Of a stretch of 64,000 bases of DNA, positions 47,952-57,065 are shown one piece after another. Below the pieces are notes generated by a model that saw nothing but the letters and a program-made list of their open reading frames with translations, had not been told where the DNA came from and ran no database searches. The stretch covers positions 1-64,000 of the forward strand of contig NZ_WQMO01000002.1 of NCBI RefSeq assembly GCF_013366805.1. The letters are read 5' to 3'. The DNA is from Wolbachia endosymbiont of Litomosoides brasiliensis (GTDB taxonomy: Bacteria > Pseudomonadota > Alphaproteobacteria > Rickettsiales > Anaplasmataceae). The position numbers and the translations under genes were made by a program. The number at the start of each line of letters is the position of its first letter. Positions within the stretch are counted from its first letter, which is position 1.

Positions 47952-48613
47952 AATTACACAAAATGTTCTGTTTTATATACAGCCAAAGTCTCTCAATAGG
48001 ATTGAACTCAGGTGAGTATGGTGGTGGGTATATAATCCCGGTATTTTTAGGTAACTTTAAATGTTTTAACTTATGTTAATTAGTGCAATTTATGATAAGA
48101 AAGGCTTCTCGTGTCCTTAAACATTACGACGTTTATTCAAGAAATACATTCATATAATAGGTGCTGACATTCAATGCAAATAAGCTAGAACCTTCTCCAT
48201 TTCTAAGATTAACTGCACTGTAGAGATAAAAATTTTGTCCACCTAATTTTACTTTAATCTATGTTCTAACACCCTTTCTTAAACCACCCACGTCCAACTT
48301 TTGAATGTGTGCCAACCCGCAATTCATTTATGCGAAAACTTCATTTTTTGCATATTACAGTGTGCTGTAGACTTGCCGACATTTGAGCAAAACTTTCCTG
48401 GATCTCTACTCTCATTTCTTTACTTCAATTTGCTCAAATTGACTCTGATTCAATCTAGTTTTTTCACAGCATTGAGGGAAATTAAACAATTTTTCTTCTC
48501 TCCTAAATTTTAAGTGCTTTATCCACAATGCTGTTTAAACCTCTCTATTTTACTTACTTTAGAATGTTTTTCCATTATTATCTACCCATTCCTCGTACAG
48601 TAGTAATGAGTAT
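47952..48613 (-). mobile_element. IS630-family remnant, left end missing
   Basis: Contains the DDE end motif (GATTGAACTCAGGTGAGTATGG at about 48001), and the HTH end on the right is largely deleted. It ends AGTAATGAGTAT. A further scrap of end sequence (AACAATAAGAATTGGTAT) lies at 48614-48631. Confidence 0.72.
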
Positions 48614-48737
48614 AACAATAAGAATTGGTATTACTACTACTAATTATTTTACATGAAAGTGCAAGCGCCAAAGCAAGAAAATATAAATAAATTTGTAGCA
48701 TGAATGCTAAAGGGATCAAGTTAATTTTACATAATAA

Positions 48738-51311
48738 TTAATACGAACCTATACTTACAATAAACTTTCCACCTTTAGTTGTAAGCCCTTCTTGTATGTT
48801 TTCACTCCATTCTATCATTTCAGCATTGCAGATTGTCTGTAAATCATTCTGTGCAGACCAATCCAACTTATCCTCTTGTACATTTGCTTTTATTATTAAC
48901 TTTTTTATCAAATGCTTAACTGAGACATTATTGCCCGCTTTTATTTTTCTCACGAGATTTAATATTTGTATAAAATTGTCTCCCACTTCTTCAGAATGCT
49001 TATCGTAGACAAGCTCTTCCTTATTCGGCCAATTACCTCGATTATGCACAGAATTATAGCTATATAGTTGGTAGTATATTTCTTCCGTAATATATGGCAG
49101 AAAAGGTGCAAATAACCGCAAAATAATATTTAATACATATGTCAAACTTTGTTTCGCACTTAAGTGCGCCTTGCTGCTTACTGTATTTCCATATGCACGT
49201 TTTTTTGCTAATTCCAAGTAATTGTCACAAAAATCCTTCCAAAAAAAATCTTCTATTGCACCCAAAGCTTCACAGTATTCAAATTGTAATAAGTTGTTCG
49301 TTGCTTTTTCTATAACTTTATATAATTTAGATAATATCCACTGGTCCATTGTCTCACTGACAGAATTTACACTTACAGCCTGATGCTTTTCTATGAAGTT
49401 GGAAACAAACTTGCCGGCATTCCAAAGTTTCGTAACAAGGCGCTTGCCAATTTTTAATGTATTTTCAGAGTAGACTGTATCAACTCCAAGACTTGAGTTC
49501 GCCGTCCAGTAACGCACCACATCTGCACCATATGTATCAAGTATCAACTTTGGAGTTATTATGTTACCTTTTGATTTACTCATCTTTTTCTTATCATCAG
49601 CCAAGCACCAGCCACTAATCATGATATTTTTCCAGGGCAAAGAATTTGCATGGTAGTACGCTTTCAAAATCGTATAAAAAGCCCAAGTTCTTATTATCTC
49701 ATGGCTCTGGCTGCGCAGATCTGCGGGAAATATCTTGTTGTAACGGTGACCTGGCAAGCTAAACTCATTATTTATTGCCAACGCACTCAGTTGAGGAGTA
49801 ATTGCACTTGTGGCCCAGGTATCCATTACATCTTGATCTGGAACTACCTCCTTCTTACTATACCCCTTCGGCAAGTCCTTCAATGGATCTACAGGCAGGT
49901 CCTCTACTTCAGCTAGGATAACCCTGCCTTCTTCGCCTTTACGTTTTGAATACCACACTGGAAATGGTACACCAAAATAACGTTGCCTTGAAATACACCA
50001 GTTCCAATTTAATCCTTCTATCCACACTTCCATACGCTTACGCATGGTGTTTGGATGCCAGTTACATTCTTTTACTTTATCTAATATCTGAGCTTTTTGA
50101 TCTAAAGTCTTAATAAACCATTGATAAGTAAACAATATTTCAAGTGGTGCACCAGACCTCTCTGCACATTTGACAGAATGAGAAATGTTGGTGCTTTCTA
50201 TCAAAAGTCCTCTTTCAGTTAGAATTTCAATTATTCTCTTTCTTGCTTCTTTAACCTTTAGTCCATTGATTTCATCATAGATTTCAGTATCACATACTGG
50301 AATGATACCATGATGTGGTGGAATTGCGCCTTCCTTTGTAATCTTAGTACTCCTTTCTTCTGTTATTCCATTACCTTGACAATGGGATCTATTACTATCG
50401 TACACTGAACCTAGATTTATCCTCCCATCCTGATCTATAATAATTTTCATCGGCAAATTATGCTTTTGTTGCCAATATATGTCAAGTTCATCACCAAATG
50501 TACAACACATAACAAGCCCAGTGCCTTTATCTATTTTAACCTTATCATCAGCTATTATTGGAACTTTTGCTCCTATTATTGGTACTACAGATGTTTTTCC
50601 GATCAGATGAGCATAACGTGCATCCTCTGGGTGGCAAAAAACTGCAACACATGCCGGAAGTAACTCAGGTCGCGTAGTTGCAACATCGATCTGCCCATTT
50701 TCTTCAGTGGAAAAAGTTATTGTATTTAAAGATGACTCACAGACTTTGTCTTCTATTTCTGCTTGTGCAATTGCTGTTTTATCAACTGGATCCCAAAGAA
50801 TAGGTTGCATCTTTTTATATGCATATCCCTTATTATATAGATCAATGAACGACATTTGAGAAAGCGTCACAGTTTCTTTGCTGATTGTATGGTATACTAA
50901 ACTCCAGTCATAACTAATGCCAACTGATCTAAATAGTTCCTTAAATTCCTGCTTTGATTTTTCGATAACGTTATGGCACATCTCTATAAATTTTTCTCTG
51001 CTAATTTCTCTTGCACGAGTTTTATAGGTTCGTTCTACCAACCTTTCGGTAGGAAGACCATTGTCATCAAACCCAATTGGATAAAAGACATCCTTTCCAA
51101 GCATGCGTTGAAATCTTGCAATAAAGTCTGTGTGACAATAGCTGAATATGTGACCAATGTGCAGCTTGCCTGATATCGTTGGTGGAGGTGTATCTATAGT
51201 AAAAGTATTCTCCTTTTTACCATCCCATTTATAGACTCCACTGCCTTCCCATAATATATTACACTTGTTTTCGACTTCTTTGAAGCTGTATTTTTCTTCT
51301 AGCATGACCAC
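48738..51311 (-). CDS. valS: Valyl-tRNA synthetase, archaeal-type
   Basis: Charges tRNA-Val. 857 residues, class I. HIGH at 51-54 in TPPPTISGKLHIGH, KMSKS near 576-580 (KKMSKSKGN), editing domain between. The N-terminal core reads DFIARFQRMLGKDVFYPIGF and DDNGLPTERLVE, the form found in archaeal ValRS, where bacterial ValRS has ...GxDHAGIATQ. The C-terminal coiled coil of bacterial ValRS is absent. Rickettsiales are known to carry an archaeal-type ValRS. The ATG at 51311 or the next at 51305 (MLEEKYSF) starts it. Confidence 0.95.
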   Translation of the reverse strand: MVMLEEKYSFKEVENKCNILWEGSGVYKWDGKKENTFTIDTPPPTISGKLHIGHIFSYCHTDFIARFQRMLGKDVFYPIGFDDNGLPTERLVERTYKTRAREISREKFIEMCHNVIEKSKQEFKELFRSVGISYDWSLVYHTISKETVTLSQMSFIDLYNKGYAYKKMQPILWDPVDKTAIAQAEIEDKVCESSLNTITFSTEENGQIDVATTRPELLPACVAVFCHPEDARYAHLIGKTSVVPIIGAKVPIIADDKVKIDKGTGLVMCCTFGDELDIYWQQKHNLPMKIIIDQDGRINLGSVYDSNRSHCQGNGITEERSTKITKEGAIPPHHGIIPVCDTEIYDEINGLKVKEARKRIIEILTERGLLIESTNISHSVKCAERSGAPLEILFTYQWFIKTLDQKAQILDKVKECNWHPNTMRKRMEVWIEGLNWNWCISRQRYFGVPFPVWYSKRKGEEGRVILAEVEDLPVDPLKDLPKGYSKKEVVPDQDVMDTWATSAITPQLSALAINNEFSLPGHRYNKIFPADLRSQSHEIIRTWAFYTILKAYYHANSLPWKNIMISGWCLADDKKKMSKSKGNIITPKLILDTYGADVVRYWTANSSLGVDTVYSENTLKIGKRLVTKLWNAGKFVSNFIEKHQAVSVNSVSETMDQWILSKLYKVIEKATNNLLQFEYCEALGAIEDFFWKDFCDNYLELAKKRAYGNTVSSKAHLSAKQSLTYVLNIILRLFAPFLPYITEEIYYQLYSYNSVHNRGNWPNKEELVYDKHSEEVGDNFIQILNLVRKIKAGNNVSVKHLIKKLIIKANVQEDKLDWSAQNDLQTICNAEMIEWSENIQEGLTTKGGKFIVSIGSY

Positions 51312-51410
51312 TTAAGTATTCCTTAATTTCAAACCAATAGCTAAAGCATAAGCAAAGTTTCCCTATGTATAACTAAATTTCCTGGATTCAAGTGTCAAGC
51401 ATATATCTGT

Positions 51411-52419
51411 ATAACACCATTCCCATTATATAAGAAACGGATAGACAATAATGGAAAAGAAGCCATACTGAAATAAGTAAAATAGCAAGATTTAAATGAC
51501 GTTGAAATCAAAATTATTGGATGAAAGAGTCGTAAAATTAGCAAAAGAAACGCTACAGAAAGTATGAAATAACACATATGTTACAAAAAAAACTATGCTG
51601 TAAGTGCAGCAAAAAAAACACAGTATAACAGCCACAGCAAAAATATGTTGCATTTCAAGAACAGCACTAACTGCGTGGATAAAGCACCTAAAATTTGGAA
51701 GATTTGAATAAATTAAAGTATGGATACAAGAAAACCTAATATTATTATTAAAGAAGTGAGGTAAAATCTAGGAAAATTTAGCTTGAATGTCAGTAAGTCT
51801 ACAGTACACCGTAATATGCAAAAAATGAAGTTTTCGTATATTACACCAAGACCAATTCATAATGAACAAGATGAAAGTAGACAGAAAGAGTTTTAAAAAA
51901 CTTAACGAGACTATTGGTAAGTATACTGAACAAGAGTTATTCATCTTTGATGAGTTGTGACTTGGCACACATTCAAAAGTTGGACAGGGTGGTTTAAGAA
52001 AGGGTGTTAGAACATAAATTAAAGTAAAATTAGGTGACAAAATTTTTATCTCCACAGTGCAGTTAATACTAGAAATGGAGAGAGTTCTAGCTTATTTACA
52101 CTGAATGTCAACGCCGATTATATGAATATATTTCTTGAATAAATATTACAATATCTAAGAACACGAGAAGCTTTTCTTATATGGATTGTGCTAATTAGTA
52201 TAAGTTAAAAATTTAAAGGTACCCAAAAATATAGAGATTATATACCAGCAACTATACTCACCTGAGTTCAATCTTATCGAGAGACTTCTGTTGTATATAA
52301 AACAGAACATTTTACGTAATAAAGTCTGTGTATAAGTTTATAACCTCTCTTTTTTTCATTCCGCAATTAAACAACTCTACAATGTTACCCATTTGATCTA
52401 TTAATAGTGATAATTATAT
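51411..52419 (+). mobile_element. IS630-family remnant, almost full length, plus orientation
   Basis: Both ends present, about 1.0 kb, close to the full element size. The transposase order is intact (HTH region ~51600-51690, first-Asp region FIFDEL at ~51940, second Asp region ~52190, NPIER-like ~52265) but split by frameshifts and stops. It is the best single copy here for reconstructing the ancestral transposase. Confidence 0.8.
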
Positions 52420-52729
52420 ATTAGCGGGATCTAGAGGCACCGTGGATGAGAATTACAGTATGACAAATTGTGCTTAGCACCACGCGTTAGAATGACGCGA
52501 GAAGGAGGCACTTGAACAACAAGAAAGAAGTACTGGGATGCCTATACATTTATAGCAACAAGGCACTACCTCAGGCTATATCCATTATAGCTTTATCACT
52601 AAATTTAATAACATTTTAATTATCACATACTATAATAAAAAAGTCAAATCCATACATCCAGGTTGTAGCTTTACTAAACCCCAAAAAGCAGTCACAATAA
52701 AGTAAGCAAACATTTACAAGTTAAATTTA
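52420..52729. other. Gap before the MFS gene with a decayed palindromic element
   Basis: At about 52430-52500, GCGGGATCTAGAGGCACC and CACGCGTTAGAATGACGCG resemble degraded small palindromic repeats. The remainder is AT-rich with no frame. The MFS gene's promoter is presumably in the last 100 bases. Confidence 0.35.
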
Positions 52730-54001
52730 GTGTGCAATCAGCAAACAAGAGCATTGATATCAACAATACTCTGTAGAATTGCAATATGGTATGATCACAT
52801 GCTCTTTATTGATCTAGTCAACATAATCAGTAGAGAGTTTTGTTCTGCAAAAGACGTCTACTATAATATACTGCAATTGTTTGGAATTGCAGGGCTGGGT
52901 GCTATGGTAAGGCCACTTGGTGCATCTGCATTTGGTCACATCGGTGATAGGCATGGAAGGAGAATGGCACTAACGATTGCTATCTTGCTAATATCGATCT
53001 CATCTAGTCTTGTCGCGTTTATTCCAGGCTATAGTCGAATAGGTATAACCTCTACTATATTGCTTCTTGCAATCCATGTAACACAAGGTATTGCACTAGG
53101 CGCTGAACAAGGAGGCAGTTCTGTTTACCTCATAGAGCATTTATCCAATAAGAAAAAACTAGGAATGTTTTTTGGAATAATAAGTTTTGGTCGCTCCATT
53201 GGTGTCCTGCTTTCTGTCGTGATAGTGATCATATGCAAAAAAACTACTGATTTTAACGCTTGGGGTTGGAGAATGCCGTTTACTTTTTCGGCCATTTTAG
53301 GATTAATGAGTGCATATAGTATATACACATTAGGAGAAACCCCAGCATATGAAAAAAATCGAGAACAAAGAAATTTGCCTAATTTACCAATAATAGAACT
53401 TATAAAGCGCTATAAGAGAGCTCTAATACTTGCTGTCTTAATATCTGTACCTGTTAATGTTGCTGTTGGATTTACCATATTTCTTCGAACAATTGCAAAA
53501 GAAATAGTACCAGTCGAGACTTATGTAACAACATATGTCAACGAAATTGTGTTAATTATAACCAGTATATTAATACCAATATCTTCAATAGCGCTCGGAA
53601 TGTTAGTGGATAGAGTAGGAAAAGAGCGCACTGCAATCTTATTTATAGTAATTACGATGATACTATGTTGTCCTATGTTATCTATTGCATATTACTATAA
53701 AAGTTACCTTATAATTATGTTGAGTGTAATGGCTCTCTCTATAATAGAAAGGGGTATTAATCCCATAGGAATAGTTGCATCTGAACTCTTCCCTACCAAT
53801 GTTAGATTTAGTGGAGTGAGTTTATCACGCAATATTTCTTTTGCCTTGCATGGTGGATTTACTCCCATGATATGCACTTGGTTTACTATAACATTCCCTC
53901 AAATAAATTTTGTCGCTGGGCTTTATATAATCTTCTGCTTATTGATCAGTCTGATAGCAATACTGCAAATAAAATCACAAGATAAAAAATTTGATTGGTA
54001 A
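52730..54001 (+). CDS. MFS transporter, metabolite:H+ symporter (MHS/ProP-like) type
   Basis: 423 residues with about twelve membrane helices, in two sets of six around a central loop (~190-225). Family signs: the loop-2 motif GHIGDRHGRRMAL (about residues 73-85), GIALGAEQGGSSVYLIEHL in helix 4, GWRMPFTFSAILG, and LVDRVGKERT in the second half. The opening (TILCRIAIWYDHMLFI) is like ProP/KgtP-type carriers of organic acids, proline or betaine. Substrate cannot be read from sequence. The start is GTG at 52730 with no better start nearby. Confidence 0.88.
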   Translation: MCNQQTRALISTILCRIAIWYDHMLFIDLVNIISREFCSAKDVYYNILQLFGIAGLGAMVRPLGASAFGHIGDRHGRRMALTIAILLISISSSLVAFIPGYSRIGITSTILLLAIHVTQGIALGAEQGGSSVYLIEHLSNKKKLGMFFGIISFGRSIGVLLSVVIVIICKKTTDFNAWGWRMPFTFSAILGLMSAYSIYTLGETPAYEKNREQRNLPNLPIIELIKRYKRALILAVLISVPVNVAVGFTIFLRTIAKEIVPVETYVTTYVNEIVLIITSILIPISSIALGMLVDRVGKERTAILFIVITMILCCPMLSIAYYYKSYLIIMLSVMALSIIERGINPIGIVASELFPTNVRFSGVSLSRNISFALHGGFTPMICTWFTITFPQINFVAGLYIIFCLLISLIAILQIKSQDKKFDW

Positions 54002-54036
54002 AAATTCTAGTATAAACTACACACGTTAAGTTAAGC

Positions 54037-54192
54037 CTACATGGGTTGTACTAGTGGACACAAGTCAAAAAATTTAAAGGCACTTAAAAATGAGATTATA
54101 TACCTACTACCATACTTACCGGAGGTTGCATATAAAACAGAACATTTTGCGTAATAAAGTCTGCAACATAATCACTGAGGATTAGTATAACG
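54037..54192 (+). mobile_element. IS630-family fragment, C-terminal transposase region
   Basis: GGTTGTACTAGTGGACACAA and TATACCTACTACCATACTTACC are the DDE-domain segment of the repeat. The NPIER motif is deleted, followed by AAAACAGAACATTTTGCGTA. No terminus. Confidence 0.7.
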
Positions 54193-54231
54193 CGGGTAAA
54201 ATGCTACTAGGTACATGGCTATACAAGAAAT

Positions 54232-54681
54232 CTAATGACAATTGGTATGGTCTCTCAGTTTCTCAAAAAAATCTTTTAACAAAAAAGAGCACTCTGTTTC
54301 TAATATCCCACCATAAATTTCAGGTACGTGGCTGCAAAATTGAAATATTTTAGCACCATTTTCAATTCCTCCACCTTTTGAATTATAAGCTCCAAAATAC
54401 AACCGTTTAATTTTTGCAAATGAGACAGCTTGAGCACACATCGGACATGGTTCTAATGTTACGTACATGTCAGCGTCACAAAGTGCTGGTGTCGAAAGTA
54501 ATTCGCATGCTTGTCTGATCACCAACATCTCTGCATGTGCAGTCGGATCGCTGGATATATTATGTGCAAAAGAAATGATATCATCTCCATTAACTATCAC
54601 AGCTCCTATGGGGACCTCATCATTTTTTTTGGCAAGCTCAGCTTGCTCTATAGCAAGCTTCATATATTGGCATTTAAACAC
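54232..54681 (-). CDS. tadA: tRNA-specific adenosine deaminase
   Basis: Converts A34 to inosine in tRNA-Arg(ACG), which is in this window. 149 residues. Zinc motifs HAE (49-51, catalytic Glu) and PCPMC (78-82). VPIGAVIV and ETECSFLLKDFF are family segments. It lies 21 bases after pyrG, third gene of secG-pyrG-tadA. Confidence 0.95.
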   Translation of the reverse strand: MFKCQYMKLAIEQAELAKKNDEVPIGAVIVNGDDIISFAHNISSDPTAHAEMLVIRQACELLSTPALCDADMYVTLEPCPMCAQAVSFAKIKRLYFGAYNSKGGGIENGAKIFQFCSHVPEIYGGILETECSFLLKDFFEKLRDHTNCH

Positions 54682-54702
54682 TTTCCTTTGTTAATCTTCT
54701 TC

Positions 54703-56307
54703 TTAAATTCTATTAACCGCTGCCTTAACAAATGATATAAAAAGAGGATGAGGAGAAAACGGCTTCGATTGGAACTCCGGGTGAAATTGAACACCGATAA
54801 ACCATGGGTGATTTTCTAACTCCACTGCTTCTATACATGTTTTATCTTCTGACATGCCGCTGCATATCAGTCCATTTTTTTCTAAATCATCTTTATAATC
54901 TAAATTAATTATGTATCTATGTCTATGCCTTTCCGAAACAATAGCATCTCTATATACATCTGCCATTTTGGAATTTAGGCTTATATTACATTTGTATGCT
55001 CCAAGCCTCATGGTTCCACCAAGATCAGCGTTTTTATTACCAACCAGCTTAACGATTGGGTGTTTACAGGTATAAAACTCCTCAGAGTGTACATCTTCAA
55101 ACTTAATAACATTGCGAGCAAATTCAATAACCGCAAGCTGCATACCAAGGCATATTCCAAAAAATGGGATATTATTTATGCGAGCGTAATTTATTGCTAA
55201 CATTTTACCTTCTATTCCATTATCCCCAAACCCCCCTGGAACAAGAACTGCATGAGAATTCTTCAACTTATCCTCCATAAGCTCTTTATTTATAGGTTTT
55301 TCACTCTCCTCTCTTGAGTTAACCCAATTTATTTTTACTCTGACTCTATTACTAATTGCACCATGATTTAACGCCTCAATTAGTGACTTATACGTGTCAG
55401 GAAATTCAGTGTATTTCCCTACTATAGACACGGTAACTTCCTGCATTGGATGCCTCATAGAATGCACTATTTGATCCCACTCAGTTAGACTTGGTTTTGG
55501 TTTACTTAAATGAAAATGTTCCAAAATTTGTGTACCAAGTCCATATTGACTATATAAGACAGGTAGTTCATATATATGGCTTACATCAGGAGCGGGTATT
55601 ACATTAGATAAAGAAACGTTGCAAAGGTTGGCTATTTTCCCTCTTTGATTACCAGAAATTTCTTTTTCACTACGGCATAATATAATATCTGGCTGCAGCC
55701 CTGCAAAATTTAGCTCTCGGACTGAATGCTGTGTTGGTTTTGTCTTTAATTCCTGTGCTGCAGCAAGATATGGTACCAAGGTTAAGTGAACAAGGATAAC
55801 TCTTTGCTTTCCGAGTTTATAGTCAATTTGACGTATGGCTTCCAAAAAAGGTTGGCTTTCAATATCACCTACAGTCCCACCAATTTCACATATTACAAAA
55901 TCCAAGCCTTCCGTACCATTAAAAATAAATGACTTGATTAAATCCGTTACATGAGGAATGACTTGCACAGTTTTGCCAAGATAATCACCACACCTTTCTT
56001 TTTTCAATAATTCATAATATATCTTGCCAGTTGTTATGTTGTCATCTTTGGTTGCTCTAATTCCCGTAAAACGCTCATAGTGCCCAAGATCTAAATCAGT
56101 TTCAGCACCATCTTCAGTAACGAATACTTCTCCATGCTGAGTTGGACTCATCATTCCAGGATCAATATTTAGATACGGGTCAAGTTTTCTGATGCGGACT
56201 TTAAAGCTGTGAGCTTGAAGAAGTGCACCTATACTTGAAGCAACCAAACCTTTGCCGAGTGATGAAACAACTCCACCCGTTACAAAGATAAATTTAGCTT
56301 CTTTCAT
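54703..56307 (-). CDS. pyrG: CTP synthase
   Basis: Aminates UTP to CTP using glutamine and ATP. 534 residues. Synthetase part: [41 protein letters not shown]. Glutaminase part: VPGGFGDNG, active-site Cys in FGICLGMQ, and HPEF (His/Glu). The ATG shares a base with the secG stop. Confidence 0.97.
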   Translation of the reverse strand: MKEAKFIFVTGGVVSSLGKGLVASSIGALLQAHSFKVRIRKLDPYLNIDPGMMSPTQHGEVFVTEDGAETDLDLGHYERFTGIRATKDDNITTGKIYYELLKKERCGDYLGKTVQVIPHVTDLIKSFIFNGTEGLDFVICEIGGTVGDIESQPFLEAIRQIDYKLGKQRVILVHLTLVPYLAAAQELKTKPTQHSVRELNFAGLQPDIILCRSEKEISGNQRGKIANLCNVSLSNVIPAPDVSHIYELPVLYSQYGLGTQILEHFHLSKPKPSLTEWDQIVHSMRHPMQEVTVSIVGKYTEFPDTYKSLIEALNHGAISNRVRVKINWVNSREESEKPINKELMEDKLKNSHAVLVPGGFGDNGIEGKMLAINYARINNIPFFGICLGMQLAVIEFARNVIKFEDVHSEEFYTCKHPIVKLVGNKNADLGGTMRLGAYKCNISLNSKMADVYRDAIVSERHRHRYIINLDYKDDLEKNGLICSGMSEDKTCIEAVELENHPWFIGVQFHPEFQSKPFSPHPLFISFVKAAVNRI

Positions 56308-56627
56308 TAATTTTCAAATGGAACAAAAGTAGATTCATTTTTTTGTTGTTTCTCCAATATAATTTTCTCTGCTATTGATTTTTTATGTACATCTTTTGAA
56401 CACAATCCTGACAATAGTAATGTATTCATAATAAATAACCCAACAACTATGGCTGTTATTTTGCTAAGCGGATTTGCAGAATATTTTACTGGAATTATCG
56501 AATTGAGTCCTTGCTGCGAATTACTAAAGCCACTTAGTGAGCTATTTCCTGGTGGCCGTAAGAGTACCAAAATTACTAACATAACAACCAATACTATTTG
56601 AAACACACTTAATATCGTTATTGACAT
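56307..56627 (-). CDS. secG: Protein translocase subunit SecG
   Basis: Small membrane subunit of SecYEG. Two membrane helices (about 5-23 and 55-75) separated by a GNSSLSGF-type loop, as in SecG. An open frame begins earlier, at 56672 (121 residues), but the ATG at 56627 gives [15 protein letters not shown], the usual family start (106 residues). Neither has a convincing ribosome-binding site. Overlaps pyrG by one base. Confidence 0.85.
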   Translation of the reverse strand: MSITILSVFQIVLVVMLVILVLLRPPGNSSLSGFSNSQQGLNSIIPVKYSANPLSKITAIVVGLFIMNTLLLSGLCSKDVHKKSIAEKIILEKQQKNESTFVPFEN

Positions 56628-56672
56628 TATAAGTAGGGTTAAAAATAAAAATTCTAGGAGCACAAAGCACAT

Positions 56673-57065
56673 AAGTCAAGTTCTTATACATACCTATCAT
56701 TCAAGAAGTTTATTAAATATTTTGCTTAAAAAGCTAATTTATTATTATAGGAGATACACAATGAACGGTTTATTAATGGTTAAAGATTATAAAAAGGGGA
56801 GTAGAAAGCGCTTAAGAAAGAAAATTATTTTAGATAACAGACACCAGCATATAGTAGAATTGACGTAAACACTAGTAGAAAAAAAACTTTACGGAGTAAA
56901 CAATACAACAACTAAGCTATTGTAAAACAACTTTATCATTGAAGTAATGAGGCTAGCAAGGTTTGTTAAGTGTTTTTTTTGCACTCCTGGTACCACACTT
57001 ACTCCTAAATATTGTAATTCGTGCAGTATGTGCTAGAATAGCACCATTTGTTATTGTCTTCCGCT
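56673..57065. other. Gap between secG and ppdK containing a possible tiny gene
   Basis: The gap holds a short frame (56761-56868, listed separately). Otherwise AT-rich with no repeat recognised. Confidence 0.4.
56761..56868 (+). CDS. Possible 35-residue basic protein
   Basis: ATG at 56761 is preceded by AGGAG with a 7-base gap, one of the better ribosome-binding sites here. The peptide is MNGLLMVKDYKKGSRKRLRK and 15 more residues, strongly basic. No family is recognised. It may be real, a leader, or the remains of a longer gene. Confidence 0.35.
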   Translation: MNGLLMVKDYKKGSRKRLRKKIILDNRHQHIVELT

